The notes under the pieces: generated by a model
What the model saw: only the letters and a program-made list of their open reading frames with translations
Told to the model about the DNA's origin: nothing
Database searches by the model: none
Virus record (IMG/VR): IMGVR_UViG_3300035085_000003
Span: 1-30,587 of that record
Reading direction: 5' to 3' (one strand)
DNA length: 30,587 nucleotides
From: a virus
Shown here: positions 12,466 to 20,253 of the stretch, piece after piece
How positions within the stretch are numbered: the stretch's first letter is position 1
Layout: every line of letters starts with the position of its first letter
Made by a program: the position numbers and the translations under genes

Positions 12466-12794
12466 CGATTTACGTCTACCGCGTGAACGATCGCGAGTTT
12501 GGAGCTGGATTTGGCGAGTCAGGCTGCCGCAAGCGGGGAGAAATCGTCGAGAAATGGCCGATTAACACTCCGAGCGATGCCCGATTCGTCGCGAGCCACG
12601 GTACGGCCTATTGGAAGACCTACGATCAGGTCTCAAAGCTCGCCAACATTGCATTCGAGCTCCTGACGAGCGATCCAACATTCACCGAAGAGCCCGCGAA
12701 GCCCGCTATAGCGGCTCAAGCCCAGATTTCAGCGCCCAAACCATCACGCTGGGCATGGCTCGCGTGGTTTAGACGCACGAGGGAAGCAACATGA
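12438..12794 (+). CDS. Unrecognised 118-aa protein
   Basis: It overlaps the Ig-like gene by 28 bases and leads into the next gene by ATGA. The start is uncertain among ATG 12438, ATG 12444 and GTG 12453. The product has an alpha/beta N-terminal part (LTIYVYRVNDREFGAGF, GTAYWKTYDQVSKLANIAF) and an Ala/Pro-rich linker (EEPAKPAIAAQAQISAPKPS) ending in an aromatic basic tail (RWAWLAWFRRTR) that could touch a membrane. The family is not recognised. Confidence 0.5.
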   Translation: MGMESVAALTIYVYRVNDREFGAGFGESGCRKRGEIVEKWPINTPSDARFVASHGTAYWKTYDQVSKLANIAFELLTSDPTFTEEPAKPAIAAQAQISAPKPSRWAWLAWFRRTREAT

Positions 12795-13069
12795 TCCTAC
12801 GAGCACTCACGAATGGAGCGATTACCGTGGCTTCGGCGGTCACGGTATCGACGCGAATCGTCGGCGGATTGCTCATTACGGCCGATGGAACGAACAACGC
12901 AGTACTGAAAGTCAGGCGCGACGACACCAACGGCAAGCCCGTGATCGACATCACGACCAAGATCCCGCTCTGGATCACGGGGCCGATCGACATGGAAGGC
13001 ACAAACACGGCTTATGTCGACATCTCTGGCACCGGCGCTGCTGTGCAGGTGTATGAGTGGGTGAGCTGA
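12791..13069 (+). CDS. Small beta-rich virion-type protein, 92 aa
   Basis: The start overlaps the preceding stop (ATGA). The entire product reads as beta strands: MILRALTNGAITVASAVTVS, RIVGGLLITADGTNNAVLKV, RRDDTNGKPVIDITTKIPLW, and VDISGTGAAVQVYEWVS. Such short all-beta proteins occur as tail-tip or decoration subunits in phages. No cysteines or signal sequence. The following gene begins 12 bases before its end. Confidence 0.58.
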   Translation: MILRALTNGAITVASAVTVSTRIVGGLLITADGTNNAVLKVRRDDTNGKPVIDITTKIPLWITGPIDMEGTNTAYVDISGTGAAVQVYEWVS

Positions 13070-13314
13070 TCGACCTCGGAGTGCTCGAGCGATTGAACGC
13101 AATGCGCAATGAGGTCATGGGATATGCAACGCTCGCCGATCAAGCGCATAACAAGAGCCAGAGGCTGCGTTATCAGCGCCAAGCACAGAAGGCATATCGC
13201 AAGCTCGAGGCGTTTGTGAAGGCGAATCCTCCGACACTGACCCCGGGTGGGGAGGGGGTTCGCACCCCGGGTGCCCCTGCTCTCCCCGCGAGGACCCGCG
13301 CCGCCACTTTTTGA
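13057..13314 (+). CDS. Small helical protein with doubtful C-terminus
   Basis: The frame opens at GTG 13057 (another GTG at 13081 is possible). The first 50 residues are a plausible basic helix (VLERLNAMRNEVMGYATLAD, then NKSQRLRYQRQAQKAYRKLE). The last 30 residues are a Pro/Gly/Ala stretch encoded by a GC-rich repeat element and do not look like a folded protein. It may be a small DNA-binding or assembly protein whose end overlaps a cis-acting packaging or termination element. Confidence 0.45.
   Translation: MGELIDLGVLERLNAMRNEVMGYATLADQAHNKSQRLRYQRQAQKAYRKLEAFVKANPPTLTPGGEGVRTPGAPALPARTRAATF
13240..13273. repeat. GC-rich repeats just before the small terminase gene
   Basis: ACCCCGGGTG occurs at 13240-13249 and again at 13264-13273, with a G-rich spacer between. 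Each copy is partly self-complementary, and the pair can fold with one bulged base. A second small hairpin (CGCG with CGCG) and TTTTT follow at about 13289-13315. Packaging sites often lie in or next to the small terminase gene, so this is a candidate pac or cos element. A terminator is the alternative. Confidence 0.35.
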
Positions 13315-13323
13315 ATCGCCGGA

Positions 13324-13704
13324 ATGACTGAACCGGCACAAAACACTGATCGAGATAGGGAAATGAGCGAAAACAAGGTCGAAAACCGCGGTGGTTACCG
13401 CGAAGGGGCTGGCCGGAAGGCGATTTTCGAGCTCGGCCAAGAGAAGCGGAAGGAAATCATCGAGGCGGTGCAGGCGCAGGCCGACGAAAACGGGACTTCG
13501 TTCGGTCAAGAACTCGGGAAAATGATGTTCGTGGGCAAGGACAAGCGTTTGAAGCTCGCGGCGATGCAGCTTTACGTCCGAGACGTGCTGCCGAAGGTTG
13601 CTGAGCGCGAAGTGAACGTCAACGAGATCCGCAAGCCTCAAGTTTTCGTGCCGGAGAAGTATCCGGATACCCAAGCTGCTCCGGATTACGTACCGAAGCA
13701 TTGA
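13324..13704 (+). CDS. Terminase small subunit
   Basis: A 126-residue protein directly before the large terminase and overlapping it by TTGA. Residues 22-33 (NRGGYREGAGRK) carry the Gly-rich basic motif common at the N-terminus of small terminases, followed by helices (ELGQEKRKEIIEAVQAQADE, KRLKLAAMQLYVRDVLPKV) and an acidic, proline-rich tail. Small terminases recognise the packaging site and direct the large subunit. ATG 13363 (residue 14) is an alternative start. Assignment rests on motif, size and gene order. Confidence 0.75.
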   Translation: MTEPAQNTDRDREMSENKVENRGGYREGAGRKAIFELGQEKRKEIIEAVQAQADENGTSFGQELGKMMFVGKDKRLKLAAMQLYVRDVLPKVAEREVNVNEIRKPQVFVPEKYPDTQAAPDYVPKH

Positions 13705-15161
13705 CCTGGAGACCGCACCCCGGCTTTCAGACGGAGTTTCTGAGGCGGGACGAATTCGAGGGGTTCGCCGGAGGAGCGGCGGGGCCCGGCAAGACCGACT
13801 TGCTGATCGTGGGTGCGCTCGAGCACGTGGATCACCCCAAGTATCACGGGTTGATTCTGCGGAGGACCTTCCCGCGGCTTCAGGAGATCATTGACCGATG
13901 CCACGACCTCTATCCGGAGTTCGGCGGCCAGTGGGTGGCGAAGCTACATCGGTTTGAGTTTCCTTCTGGCGCGAAGATCACACTTGGACATTGTCAGCAC
14001 GAAGACAGTAAACGGGACTACCACGGCAAGGAGTTTCAGCACATCGCGTTCGATGAGCTGACGGAGTTTGAGCAGTCGCAGTACGAGTTTATTGCGCTGT
14101 CTCGCTCTCGCTCGACGATTCCAGAGCTCAAGTCCAAGGTCCGCTCGGCGAGCAATCCGGGCGGCATAGGGCACTCATGGGTCAAAGAGCGATTTGTCGA
14201 CGTGGCGACGCCCGGGCGTCGTTACATCGATCCGAAGACCGGGCTGAGCCGGATCTTCATCCCGGGCACGGTCGAAGACAACCCGACGCTCTTCGACAAC
14301 GACCCTGACTATCTCGCTCGGTTGGAAGCGCTGCCGGAGCTCGAGAAGAAGCGGCTCAGATATGGTGTATGGGACGCTTTCGAGGGGCAGGCGTTTCCTG
14401 AGCTTTCGGCGCGGGTGCATATGTGCGCCCCATTCGACATCCCTCCGGAGTGGGAACGCTATTGCGTTCTCGATTGGGGATACGCGAAGCCGTTCTCGGT
14501 TGGTTGGTACGCGGTCGACTACGACAACGTGATCTACCGCTATCGCGAGTGGTACGGCTGCAAACGAGAAGCCGAGAAGAGCCAGGAGGGGGCCGATGTT
14601 GGGCTCAAGCTCGCGGCCTGGGAGGTTGCTCGTGGAATCGAGGAGCGAGAGCGCGGCGAGAAGGTGAAGCACCGCTACGCCGATCCCTCGATTTGGCACC
14701 CGCGGCAGGAAAGCCGGAAGAACGAATCTCGTGGTGTGACGATCCACGAAGACTTCGCGAACGAGGGGGTCTACTTCCTCAAAGCGGACAATGACCGGGA
14801 CCACGGTCGGCAGCAGGTGCATCGACGCTTTCAGCTCGAGCCTGAGATCGACACCGAAACCGGCGAGGTCCTTTCGGAGGACCCGAAGGTTCAGATCTTC
14901 AGCACGTGTCACGGATTCTGGCGGACCTTCCCGCAGCTACGGGCGGAAGAGCGGAACCCGGAAGAGATCGACACCAAGCAGGAAGACCACATCTACGACG
15001 AGTTTCGCTACATGTGCATGGCTCGTCCGGTGGCGCCGAAGCGCGTCTCTCAGATTCCGCAGGGTAGTTTCAGAGCAGAGCGCGATCGACTGATTCGCGC
15101 GAAGAAGTGGGCGCGCTCGCACGGAACGTCCGTGGCGGCGGCTTACTCGAGGTTTAGGTAA
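13701..15161 (+). CDS. Terminase large subunit (packaging ATPase-nuclease)
   Basis: A 486-residue packaging motor. The ATPase half has Walker A GAAGPGKT (25-32), Walker B IAFDE (115-119, catalytic E119) and the coupling motif SNPGG (151-155). The RNase H-like nuclease half has VLDWGY with D258, YADPS with D328, and an acidic cluster HIYDEF near D433, which together could bind the two metal ions that cut DNA at packaging start and end. The start is a TTG overlapping the small-terminase stop. No ATG lies near a suitable place before the Walker A motif. The protein acts at the portal, encoded immediately downstream. Confidence 0.93.
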   Translation: MTWRPHPGFQTEFLRRDEFEGFAGGAAGPGKTDLLIVGALEHVDHPKYHGLILRRTFPRLQEIIDRCHDLYPEFGGQWVAKLHRFEFPSGAKITLGHCQHEDSKRDYHGKEFQHIAFDELTEFEQSQYEFIALSRSRSTIPELKSKVRSASNPGGIGHSWVKERFVDVATPGRRYIDPKTGLSRIFIPGTVEDNPTLFDNDPDYLARLEALPELEKKRLRYGVWDAFEGQAFPELSARVHMCAPFDIPPEWERYCVLDWGYAKPFSVGWYAVDYDNVIYRYREWYGCKREAEKSQEGADVGLKLAAWEVARGIEERERGEKVKHRYADPSIWHPRQESRKNESRGVTIHEDFANEGVYFLKADNDRDHGRQQVHRRFQLEPEIDTETGEVLSEDPKVQIFSTCHGFWRTFPQLRAEERNPEEIDTKQEDHIYDEFRYMCMARPVAPKRVSQIPQGSFRAERDRLIRAKKWARSHGTSVAAAYSRFR

Positions 15162-17018
15162 TTGGCGTCAGACCTTCAAAAAACCTGGGAGCAGCGGATA
15201 CAACGCGCTCAGAAGGTCAAAGACGAGTGGATGGAGGAGTTCAAGGTCCAAATGGGCCGCGACTACTTCGAGGGCAAGCAGAATCCCGGGTATCCCGAAG
15301 CTGAGTGGATCACGGTCAACAAGATCTACTCACACCTCCAGGCGCAGCTCCCGATGCTCTATCAGATGGACCCGTACTTCTACGTCAAGCTCAAGAAGTC
15401 GTATGAGCCGCTGAGCGTCGAGGAAGTCCAGAAGATGCAAGAGACCGGCCAGGCACCTCCCAAGGTTAAGGAGATGGAATACAAGGGCCACGGTCGGCAG
15501 GCCATGTTGAACTACTTGAAGGGCGAGCTCGAACTAAAGTCGAAAGCGCGACTCGGAATCCAAGACGCTCATTTCGCGTTCGGCGTGATGAAGGTTCGCA
15601 GGGCTTCTGACCTCGAGGAGCATCCACACGCGGGTGAGCCGATTCTCGACGACGACGGGAATGAGCTGAAGGACGACGAGACCGGGAAGCCTCTGGTTTT
15701 CCCCGACGAGCTTCCGGTCAATGAGCGCTACGAGCTGTCGCGAATCGATCCGGACGACATATCGTTCGACGAAGATGCCGGGCCCTTGCCAGATTCGTGG
15801 AAGTCGCTTCATCAGCACATTCGGATGACCAAGCAGGAAGCCTTGGACGATCCGCGCTACAAGAAGTCGGCCGTGAAGTCGATGAAGGGCCGCGAAAGAA
15901 CGGACAAGGACAAGCAAAAAAGCGGGATCATCTCGTCGCTCGTCAATAAGTTGATTGGCGAAAACGACAGCGACGTGTTCGTCGACATTTACGAGATCTA
16001 CGACCTCTGCAATGACGAGATGCTGGCGATTGGGATTGGCGCCGATGATGTGCTGATGAAGCCGCGGAGCCTTCCTCCGGGCATCAAGAAGCATCCGTAT
16101 TCGTTCTTGCGGTTCACGCTTCGCGACAAATCTCCATATCCGATTCCACCGGTCACGAATGCGCTTGACCCGCAGAAGGAGATTTGCCTCGCTCGATCGC
16201 GGTGGATGACGCATCGCAAGCGGTTCAACCGGAAGTACGAAGCGAACATCAACAAACTTGACGATCCCGATACGGAGCTGCCGAAGCTCGAGGCTGGCGA
16301 CGACGGTACGGTGATTCGGGTACGCGAGCTCGGAGCTATCGCCCCGATTCAAGATGCGCCACTTGACCAACAGGGCATCCTCGAAATCCAAGCACTCGAT
16401 AACGATATCGTCGAGGCCCTCGGGACTCCGGGTAACGCGCGCGGTGTCGCGAACGCAGATAGCGCGACAGAGGCCTCGATCCTCGACAATCGCCTCGAGA
16501 TCCGCGAGGGCGACCGTATGAGCATGGTCGTCGACTGGATCATCGAGACCGCTCGGAAGTTGGACATGCTCGTGCAGTTCCACATCGAGGAGGACGAGGC
16601 GGTCAAGATCATGGGCCCGCAGGGAGAGATGTGGCGGCTCATCAAGAAGACCGACTACGACGATATCAAGGGCGAGTACGAGTATTCGGTTAACGCCGGG
16701 GCCTCACAGCCTCGAATCCCCGAGATCGAGCGTGCGCAGTGGATCGCATTTATGTCTCAGGTGGTGATTCCGTTTCCGGCGATTCTCACGGCTCCGAACT
16801 TCATGAGAAGAGCGGCCGAGATGTTCCACATCGAGGACGAAGCGGCGATCGAGGAGCTTCGGCAGATCGGCCTGAAAATGATGCAGGGAATCATTCCGCA
16901 GCCTGGCCAGCAGGGCGGCGGGTCTGCGGCGAATCCAGTAGCCGCGTTGCTGGGCGCGGCGCTCGGTCCGCAGGGTGGAAACGCGAACGGTGGCGGGGCT
17001 CCCGCGAGGTTGCAGTAG
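15162..17018 (+). CDS. Portal protein, P22-like
   Basis: A 618-residue protein directly after the large terminase. The start is TTG, immediately following the previous TAA, with TTTAGG upstream. The N-terminus has the usual helical region (RDYFEGKQNPGYPEAEWITV, then NKIYSHLQAQLPMLYQMDP), the middle carries the stem and wing features, and the C-terminus is low-complexity Gly/Ala/Gln. P22 portal is longer (725 residues), mostly because of its C-terminal barrel, which seems absent here. Portals form a dodecameric ring at one capsid vertex, where they hold terminase and later the tail. Context and size make this the only portal candidate. Confidence 0.85.
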   Translation: MASDLQKTWEQRIQRAQKVKDEWMEEFKVQMGRDYFEGKQNPGYPEAEWITVNKIYSHLQAQLPMLYQMDPYFYVKLKKSYEPLSVEEVQKMQETGQAPPKVKEMEYKGHGRQAMLNYLKGELELKSKARLGIQDAHFAFGVMKVRRASDLEEHPHAGEPILDDDGNELKDDETGKPLVFPDELPVNERYELSRIDPDDISFDEDAGPLPDSWKSLHQHIRMTKQEALDDPRYKKSAVKSMKGRERTDKDKQKSGIISSLVNKLIGENDSDVFVDIYEIYDLCNDEMLAIGIGADDVLMKPRSLPPGIKKHPYSFLRFTLRDKSPYPIPPVTNALDPQKEICLARSRWMTHRKRFNRKYEANINKLDDPDTELPKLEAGDDGTVIRVRELGAIAPIQDAPLDQQGILEIQALDNDIVEALGTPGNARGVANADSATEASILDNRLEIREGDRMSMVVDWIIETARKLDMLVQFHIEEDEAVKIMGPQGEMWRLIKKTDYDDIKGEYEYSVNAGASQPRIPEIERAQWIAFMSQVVIPFPAILTAPNFMRRAAEMFHIEDEAAIEELRQIGLKMMQGIIPQPGQQGGGSAANPVAALLGAALGPQGGNANGGGAPARLQ

Positions 17019-17299
17019 TGCCTTTGTATTCCTATGAGTGCCGCGACTGCGGCGAAGTGACCGACGCTCATCGCCGGGTCGATGACCGAAACGATTGTCC
17101 ACGGTGCCGGTGTGGTGGCGAAACCGAGAAGGTCATTTCGGGCTCAAGAGTGATCGGCGATATGGAGCCGTACTACGATGACAACCTCGAAACTCACATT
17201 AGGAGCCGTCAGCACCGCGAGCAGGTGATGAAAGAGCGCGGCGTGGTCGAGGGGTACGGAAAGGGTTGGCACACACAGAGAAGTCGGAGCAAGCATTGA
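17018..17299 (+). CDS. FmdB-type zinc-ribbon protein
   Basis: A 93-residue product read from a GTG overlapping the portal stop (TAGTG). The start PLYSYECRDCGEV and the later CPRCRCGGETEKVISG carry C8-x2-C11 and C27-x2-C30, with C32 following, the layout of the FmdB family of small zinc ribbons. The second half is charged (THIRSRQHREQVMKERGVVE) and basic at the end. Such genes occur near portal and head genes in various phages. Their role is not known and may concern assembly or transcription. Confidence 0.75.
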   Translation: MPLYSYECRDCGEVTDAHRRVDDRNDCPRCRCGGETEKVISGSRVIGDMEPYYDDNLETHIRSRQHREQVMKERGVVEGYGKGWHTQRSRSKH

Positions 17300-17469
17300 A
17301 ACCGGTTGTGGGCCTTGAGGCGATCATTCAAGCGACCCGCGAGTTCTGCGAAAGAACTGACAGCGCAGATTCCAAGATGCTGCTCGAGCGGTTGAAATCG
17401 TTTGTTCGCGTCAACGACGGTTGCATAGACGATAAGCGTCTATTGGAGTGGGTCCGTGAGAGTATGTGA
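17296..17469 (+). CDS. 57-aa helical protein (TTG start)
   Basis: The TTG at 17296 overlaps the previous stop as TTGA and has GGAG six bases upstream, so I prefer it to the earlier TTG at 17266. The product is helical throughout (VVGLEAIIQATREFCERTDS, KMLLERLKSFVRVND, DKRLLEWVRES). The next gene starts 14 bases before its end. No family is recognised; a small assembly helper is possible. Confidence 0.55.
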   Translation: MKPVVGLEAIIQATREFCERTDSADSKMLLERLKSFVRVNDGCIDDKRLLEWVRESM

Positions 17470-17647
17470 CCGTCATCCGGCCGACAAAGCCGTCGCTCAA
17501 ATCACGCTTGATGGTTCTCCCGTGGACTTGTGCGCAGCGTGTCTAGATCTGATGCGCGAGTTTATCGGCAATCCGAAGGCTCCGGCCGTTGACCCTGAGC
17601 CCGAGAAGAAGCGCAGCATTCTGAGCCGACTTACCAAGAGTTCGTAG
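17456..17647 (+). CDS. 63-aa zinc-knuckle protein
   Basis: GTG 17456 has GGAG seven bases upstream. C4-x2-H7 (VCDRHP) and C26-x2-C29 (LCAACL) are spaced like one zinc ribbon, followed by a proline-rich segment and a basic end (EKKRSILSRLTKSS). Function is unknown. It is the last gene before a strong terminator, so it closes the terminase-portal transcription unit. Confidence 0.6.
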   Translation: MRVCDRHPADKAVAQITLDGSPVDLCAACLDLMREFIGNPKAPAVDPEPEKKRSILSRLTKSS

Positions 17648-17678
17648 CGGCAGCCATCCCGGCTTCCGCGTTCTGAAC

Positions 17679-17706
17679 AACCGCCCTCGTGGCGGTTTTT
17701 CGTTTT
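17679..17706 (+). terminator. Intrinsic terminator between the portal and capsid units
   Basis: AACCGCC (17679-17685) and GGCGGTT (17691-17697) form a perfect seven-base stem with a five-base loop, followed by TTTCGTTTT. It separates the terminase-portal genes from scaffold and coat. It would reduce downstream transcription unless antitermination or a local promoter acts; I see no clear promoter in the 14 bases before the next gene. Confidence 0.75.
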
Positions 17707-17720
17707 AGGAGATAGCAAAC

Positions 17721-18533
17721 GTGACGGAACCCAACGCAAGCGTTGGACAAGCGGCTACGGACTCCACTGGAGCAACCGGAGCGGCACCCAACGGGAGCCA
17801 AGGACAATCTGTTGCCCAAGGACAGACAACCTCGCAGGGACCTGGCCAAGGGGAAGAGTCGTTCTTTGACCCGAAATCGATAGAGCACAGTCCCGAGCTC
17901 ACGGCCGCCTACAAACAGATGCAGGCGGCGTGGACGAAGAAGAACCAGGGCATCAAGGCGAGTCAGCAGAAGCTGGATCAATACGACCAGTTCATGCGCG
18001 ACCCGATCGGCAGCGCCCAGCAGGTTCTTTCGTCGCTCGGGTATCAGGTCGTTCAACGCGATCCTGCCGCGAAGAAAGACGGCAACGGCAAAGATCAGCC
18101 GTGGGCTCCGAATTCCTGGGACGACGTGATGGCGGAAGCCAAGCGTCAGGTTCTGGGCGAGCTCAAGCCATTTTTCAAAGAGGTGGATCACGTCAAGCAG
18201 CAGAGCATGGAGGCGCGCCTCGATCGCGACTATCCGGATTGGCGTACGTACGAGGACGGCATGGTGGGACTGCTCAAGTCTCATCCGACCCTCGCGCACG
18301 ATCCGGACACGTTGTATCGGATGGCGGTTCCGTCCGAAGTGCTCGAGGCGCGCGCGACGAAAGCCGCGTTAGCCAAGCTCAAGAACGGCAGTGACAACGC
18401 TCAGGTTTCTGGACAGAGCGCGACAACGCGACAGGTCAACCAGAAGCCAGAGGGCAAGCTCACTTTGAACCAAGCCTACGAGGCAGCTCGTGCGAGCTTG
18501 GAGAAGCAAGGAGTGCGACGCCCCGCTGGTTAA
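17721..18533 (+). CDS. Scaffolding protein
   Basis: A 270-residue protein with AGGAG before its GTG start, placed between portal and coat as in P22 (gp8). The N-terminus (residues 1-45) is disordered and rich in Gly, Gln and Ser, followed by helical stretches (AYKQMQAAWTKKNQGIKASQ, DVMAEAKRQVLGELKPFFKE, KQQSMEARLDRDYPDWRTY). The C-terminus (AYEAARASLEKQGVRRPAG) is basic and helical, like the coat-binding end of P22 scaffold. Scaffold fills the procapsid and leaves before DNA packaging. The call relies on position, size and composition. Confidence 0.72.
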   Translation: MTEPNASVGQAATDSTGATGAAPNGSQGQSVAQGQTTSQGPGQGEESFFDPKSIEHSPELTAAYKQMQAAWTKKNQGIKASQQKLDQYDQFMRDPIGSAQQVLSSLGYQVVQRDPAAKKDGNGKDQPWAPNSWDDVMAEAKRQVLGELKPFFKEVDHVKQQSMEARLDRDYPDWRTYEDGMVGLLKSHPTLAHDPDTLYRMAVPSEVLEARATKAALAKLKNGSDNAQVSGQSATTRQVNQKPEGKLTLNQAYEAARASLEKQGVRRPAG

Positions 18534-18561
18534 AACACATTCACTAGCGAGGTAATTTCAG

Positions 18562-19671
18562 ATGGCTACCGTAGGCAACACAGGTGCGCCGAGCACCAAT
18601 ACCGTCTACTACGACGCACTGTTGAGCACGACGCTCGACGGCTATGTCGGCTCGGGATCGATGTTCGACAACATCTTCAAGGATTCCGCATTTCTCGCGG
18701 CCTTGCGGATGAAAGATGCGGTCCAGATGCAGAACGGCGGCGAGCGGATTCGTGCCCCGCTCATGTACGGCAACAATACGACCGTCATGTCCTACTCGGA
18801 CTACGAGACGTTGGAGACGACGCCCCAAGACGGCATGACCACGGCGTTCTATGAGTGGCGCGAAATTGCGGCGACGATTTCGATTTCCCGCAAGGAGCAG
18901 CGCCAGAACTCCGGCGAGGCGCAGATCATCGAGCTCTTGGGCTCGAAGGTCCGGCAGGCCGAGATGAGCATTCGTGAAGAGGTCAATCGCCAACTGGTGC
19001 AGGGCACGGTGTCGTCCGCGACATTCGTTCCCGGCAATAGCGCGAAGGATCTCAACCCGCTCGGCTGGTTCCTGCGCAAGCTGAACGGGACCGATCCGGT
19101 TGCAGGCGGCAACGTCGGCAACATTGCTGGTGCGTCGAATAGCTGGTGGCGGCATCAGACGGCGGTGATCGACTCGAACTCCACCGACACGGGCAATTCG
19201 TTTGCCATCAACGTGTCGACCTACAAGGGGTTCAACCTCGCTCTTCGCCGGATGTACAACCACTGCTCGAAGGGCTCGGGTGGATCACCGAATCTCGTGC
19301 TGCTCGATCAGGTCTCTTACGAGACCTACGAGAACGCGCTCGACGACAAGGTGCGCTACCTCGACACGAAGATGGCGGATCGGGGCTTCGATGCGATCAA
19401 GCTCCGCGGCGCCACCTGTGTGTGGGACGAGCAGGTTCCGGACATCGACAACGGTACGGTGGCGATCACGTCCGGTTCCGCGTTCTTCCTGAACACGGAG
19501 TTCTACAAGCTCATCATCGACTCGGAGACGGACTTCGCGACGACTCCGTTCGTGGAGCCCGAGAACCAGACGGCGAAGACGGCGAAGGTGCTTTTCATGG
19601 GCAACGCGATTTGCGCGAACCTGCGGAAGTGCGGCGTCGTTTACGCCATCAGTCAGACGATCGCGGCCTAG
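18562..19671 (+). CDS. Major capsid protein
   Basis: A 369-residue protein immediately after scaffold, with GAGG nine bases before the ATG. The sequence fits a HK97-fold coat: an N-terminal arm (DALLSTTLDGYVGSGSMFDN), an extended loop region (ERIRAPLMYGNNTTVMSYSD, TTAFYEWREIAATISISRKE), a long spine-like helix (IIELLGSKVRQAEMSIREEV), then a mixed domain and a C-terminal strand (LFMGNAICANLRKCGVVYAI). It is shorter than P22 coat (430 residues), whose extra insertion domain seems absent. It forms the icosahedral shell together with the portal. Confidence 0.8.
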   Translation: MATVGNTGAPSTNTVYYDALLSTTLDGYVGSGSMFDNIFKDSAFLAALRMKDAVQMQNGGERIRAPLMYGNNTTVMSYSDYETLETTPQDGMTTAFYEWREIAATISISRKEQRQNSGEAQIIELLGSKVRQAEMSIREEVNRQLVQGTVSSATFVPGNSAKDLNPLGWFLRKLNGTDPVAGGNVGNIAGASNSWWRHQTAVIDSNSTDTGNSFAINVSTYKGFNLALRRMYNHCSKGSGGSPNLVLLDQVSYETYENALDDKVRYLDTKMADRGFDAIKLRGATCVWDEQVPDIDNGTVAITSGSAFFLNTEFYKLIIDSETDFATTPFVEPENQTAKTAKVLFMGNAICANLRKCGVVYAISQTIAA

Positions 19672-19686
19672 TTCATCCAACAAAAC

Positions 19687-19729
19687 GGAGAGCGATAGGG
19701 GCTCTTGTCAGTCACAAAAGGAGCTCTCC
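19687..19729 (+). promoter_or_regulatory. Hairpin that can hide a ribosome-binding site
   Basis: GGAGAGC (19687-19693) is inverted exactly as GCTCTCC (19723-19729), which ends at the base before the next ATG and includes the last base of the AAAAGGAG ribosome site. AGAGC (19689-19693) can instead pair with GCTCT (19701-19705). The two folds exclude each other, so the start of the following gene may be open or closed. There is no T-run. Confidence 0.45.
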
Positions 19730-20209
19730 ATGCTTTTCTCTCGCATCAACCGGAGCAATCCGGAGAAGATCTTCATCGTCGCCTACCAGTCTTACGCGAC
19801 CGCATCGGCCAGCAACGGCCAGGCGTTCATGTGGGACTACACGACGGACAAGAACGGCGTCGGTGTGACGCTTCCCGCTTCCGGTACAGCTCGCAATGGC
19901 CATTACGGCATTGCGTTTGCCGGCATTGCGGCGGAGACAATCGCTCCGGGTGCCTACGGCCTGTTCCAGGTCTACGGCTACCACAGCGCGGTTCGTGTTC
20001 GGTCCCATACGGGCGGCAACCCCGCAATCACCGGCGGTACGGGTCTCACCTGTAAGTCGGCGGTGTTTTGCCTGGAGTCCGCCCCCCCGAATGACGCAGG
20101 CGCGACCTCGACGGTCACGGTGTCGAATTTCGAGTGGGTCGGCTTCGCGTTCACGGCGCAAGCGTCGTGGACCACGAAGGCAATCGCGTGCTTCCTGAAG
20201 GCTCTTTGA
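19730..20209 (+). CDS. Putative virion protein after the capsid gene
   Basis: A 159-residue all-beta protein with AAAAGGAG before the ATG. Strands are regular (EKIFIVAYQSYATASASNG, HYGIAFAGIAAETIAPGAYG, LFQVYGYHSAVRVRSHTGG, VSNFEWVGFAFTAQASW). Placement right after the major capsid gene is where decoration or head-completion proteins are often encoded, so it may stabilise the capsid surface. A signal sequence is absent. Strong ribosome site and a hairpin over its start suggest that its dose is tuned. No family name can be given. Confidence 0.6.
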   Translation: MLFSRINRSNPEKIFIVAYQSYATASASNGQAFMWDYTTDKNGVGVTLPASGTARNGHYGIAFAGIAAETIAPGAYGLFQVYGYHSAVRVRSHTGGNPAITGGTGLTCKSAVFCLESAPPNDAGATSTVTVSNFEWVGFAFTAQASWTTKAIACFLKAL

Positions 20210-20223
20210 GTCCTTCGTAGTCA

Positions 20224-20245
20224 GGCCGCCTGTAGGGAGGCGGCC
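20224..20245 (+). terminator. Weak hairpin after the virion gene
   Basis: GGCCGCC (20224-20230) and GGCGGCC (20239-20245) form a seven-base GC stem with an eight-base loop. Only GTTCTCCT follows, so the U-tract is poor. It may stabilise mRNA or give partial termination. Confidence 0.4.
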
Positions 20246-20253
20246 GTTCTCCT

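Noticed and set aside
14175-14912. Open frame of 245 codons on the minus strand opposite the large terminase
   Set aside because: It is antisense to conserved terminase motifs and has no own ribosome site.
15534-16583. Long open frame on the minus strand (349 codons) opposite the portal gene
   Set aside because: It lies wholly antisense to a convincing portal gene; its Arg/Leu/Val-rich translation is typical of the opposite strand of GC-rich coding sequence, and no start signal is seen.
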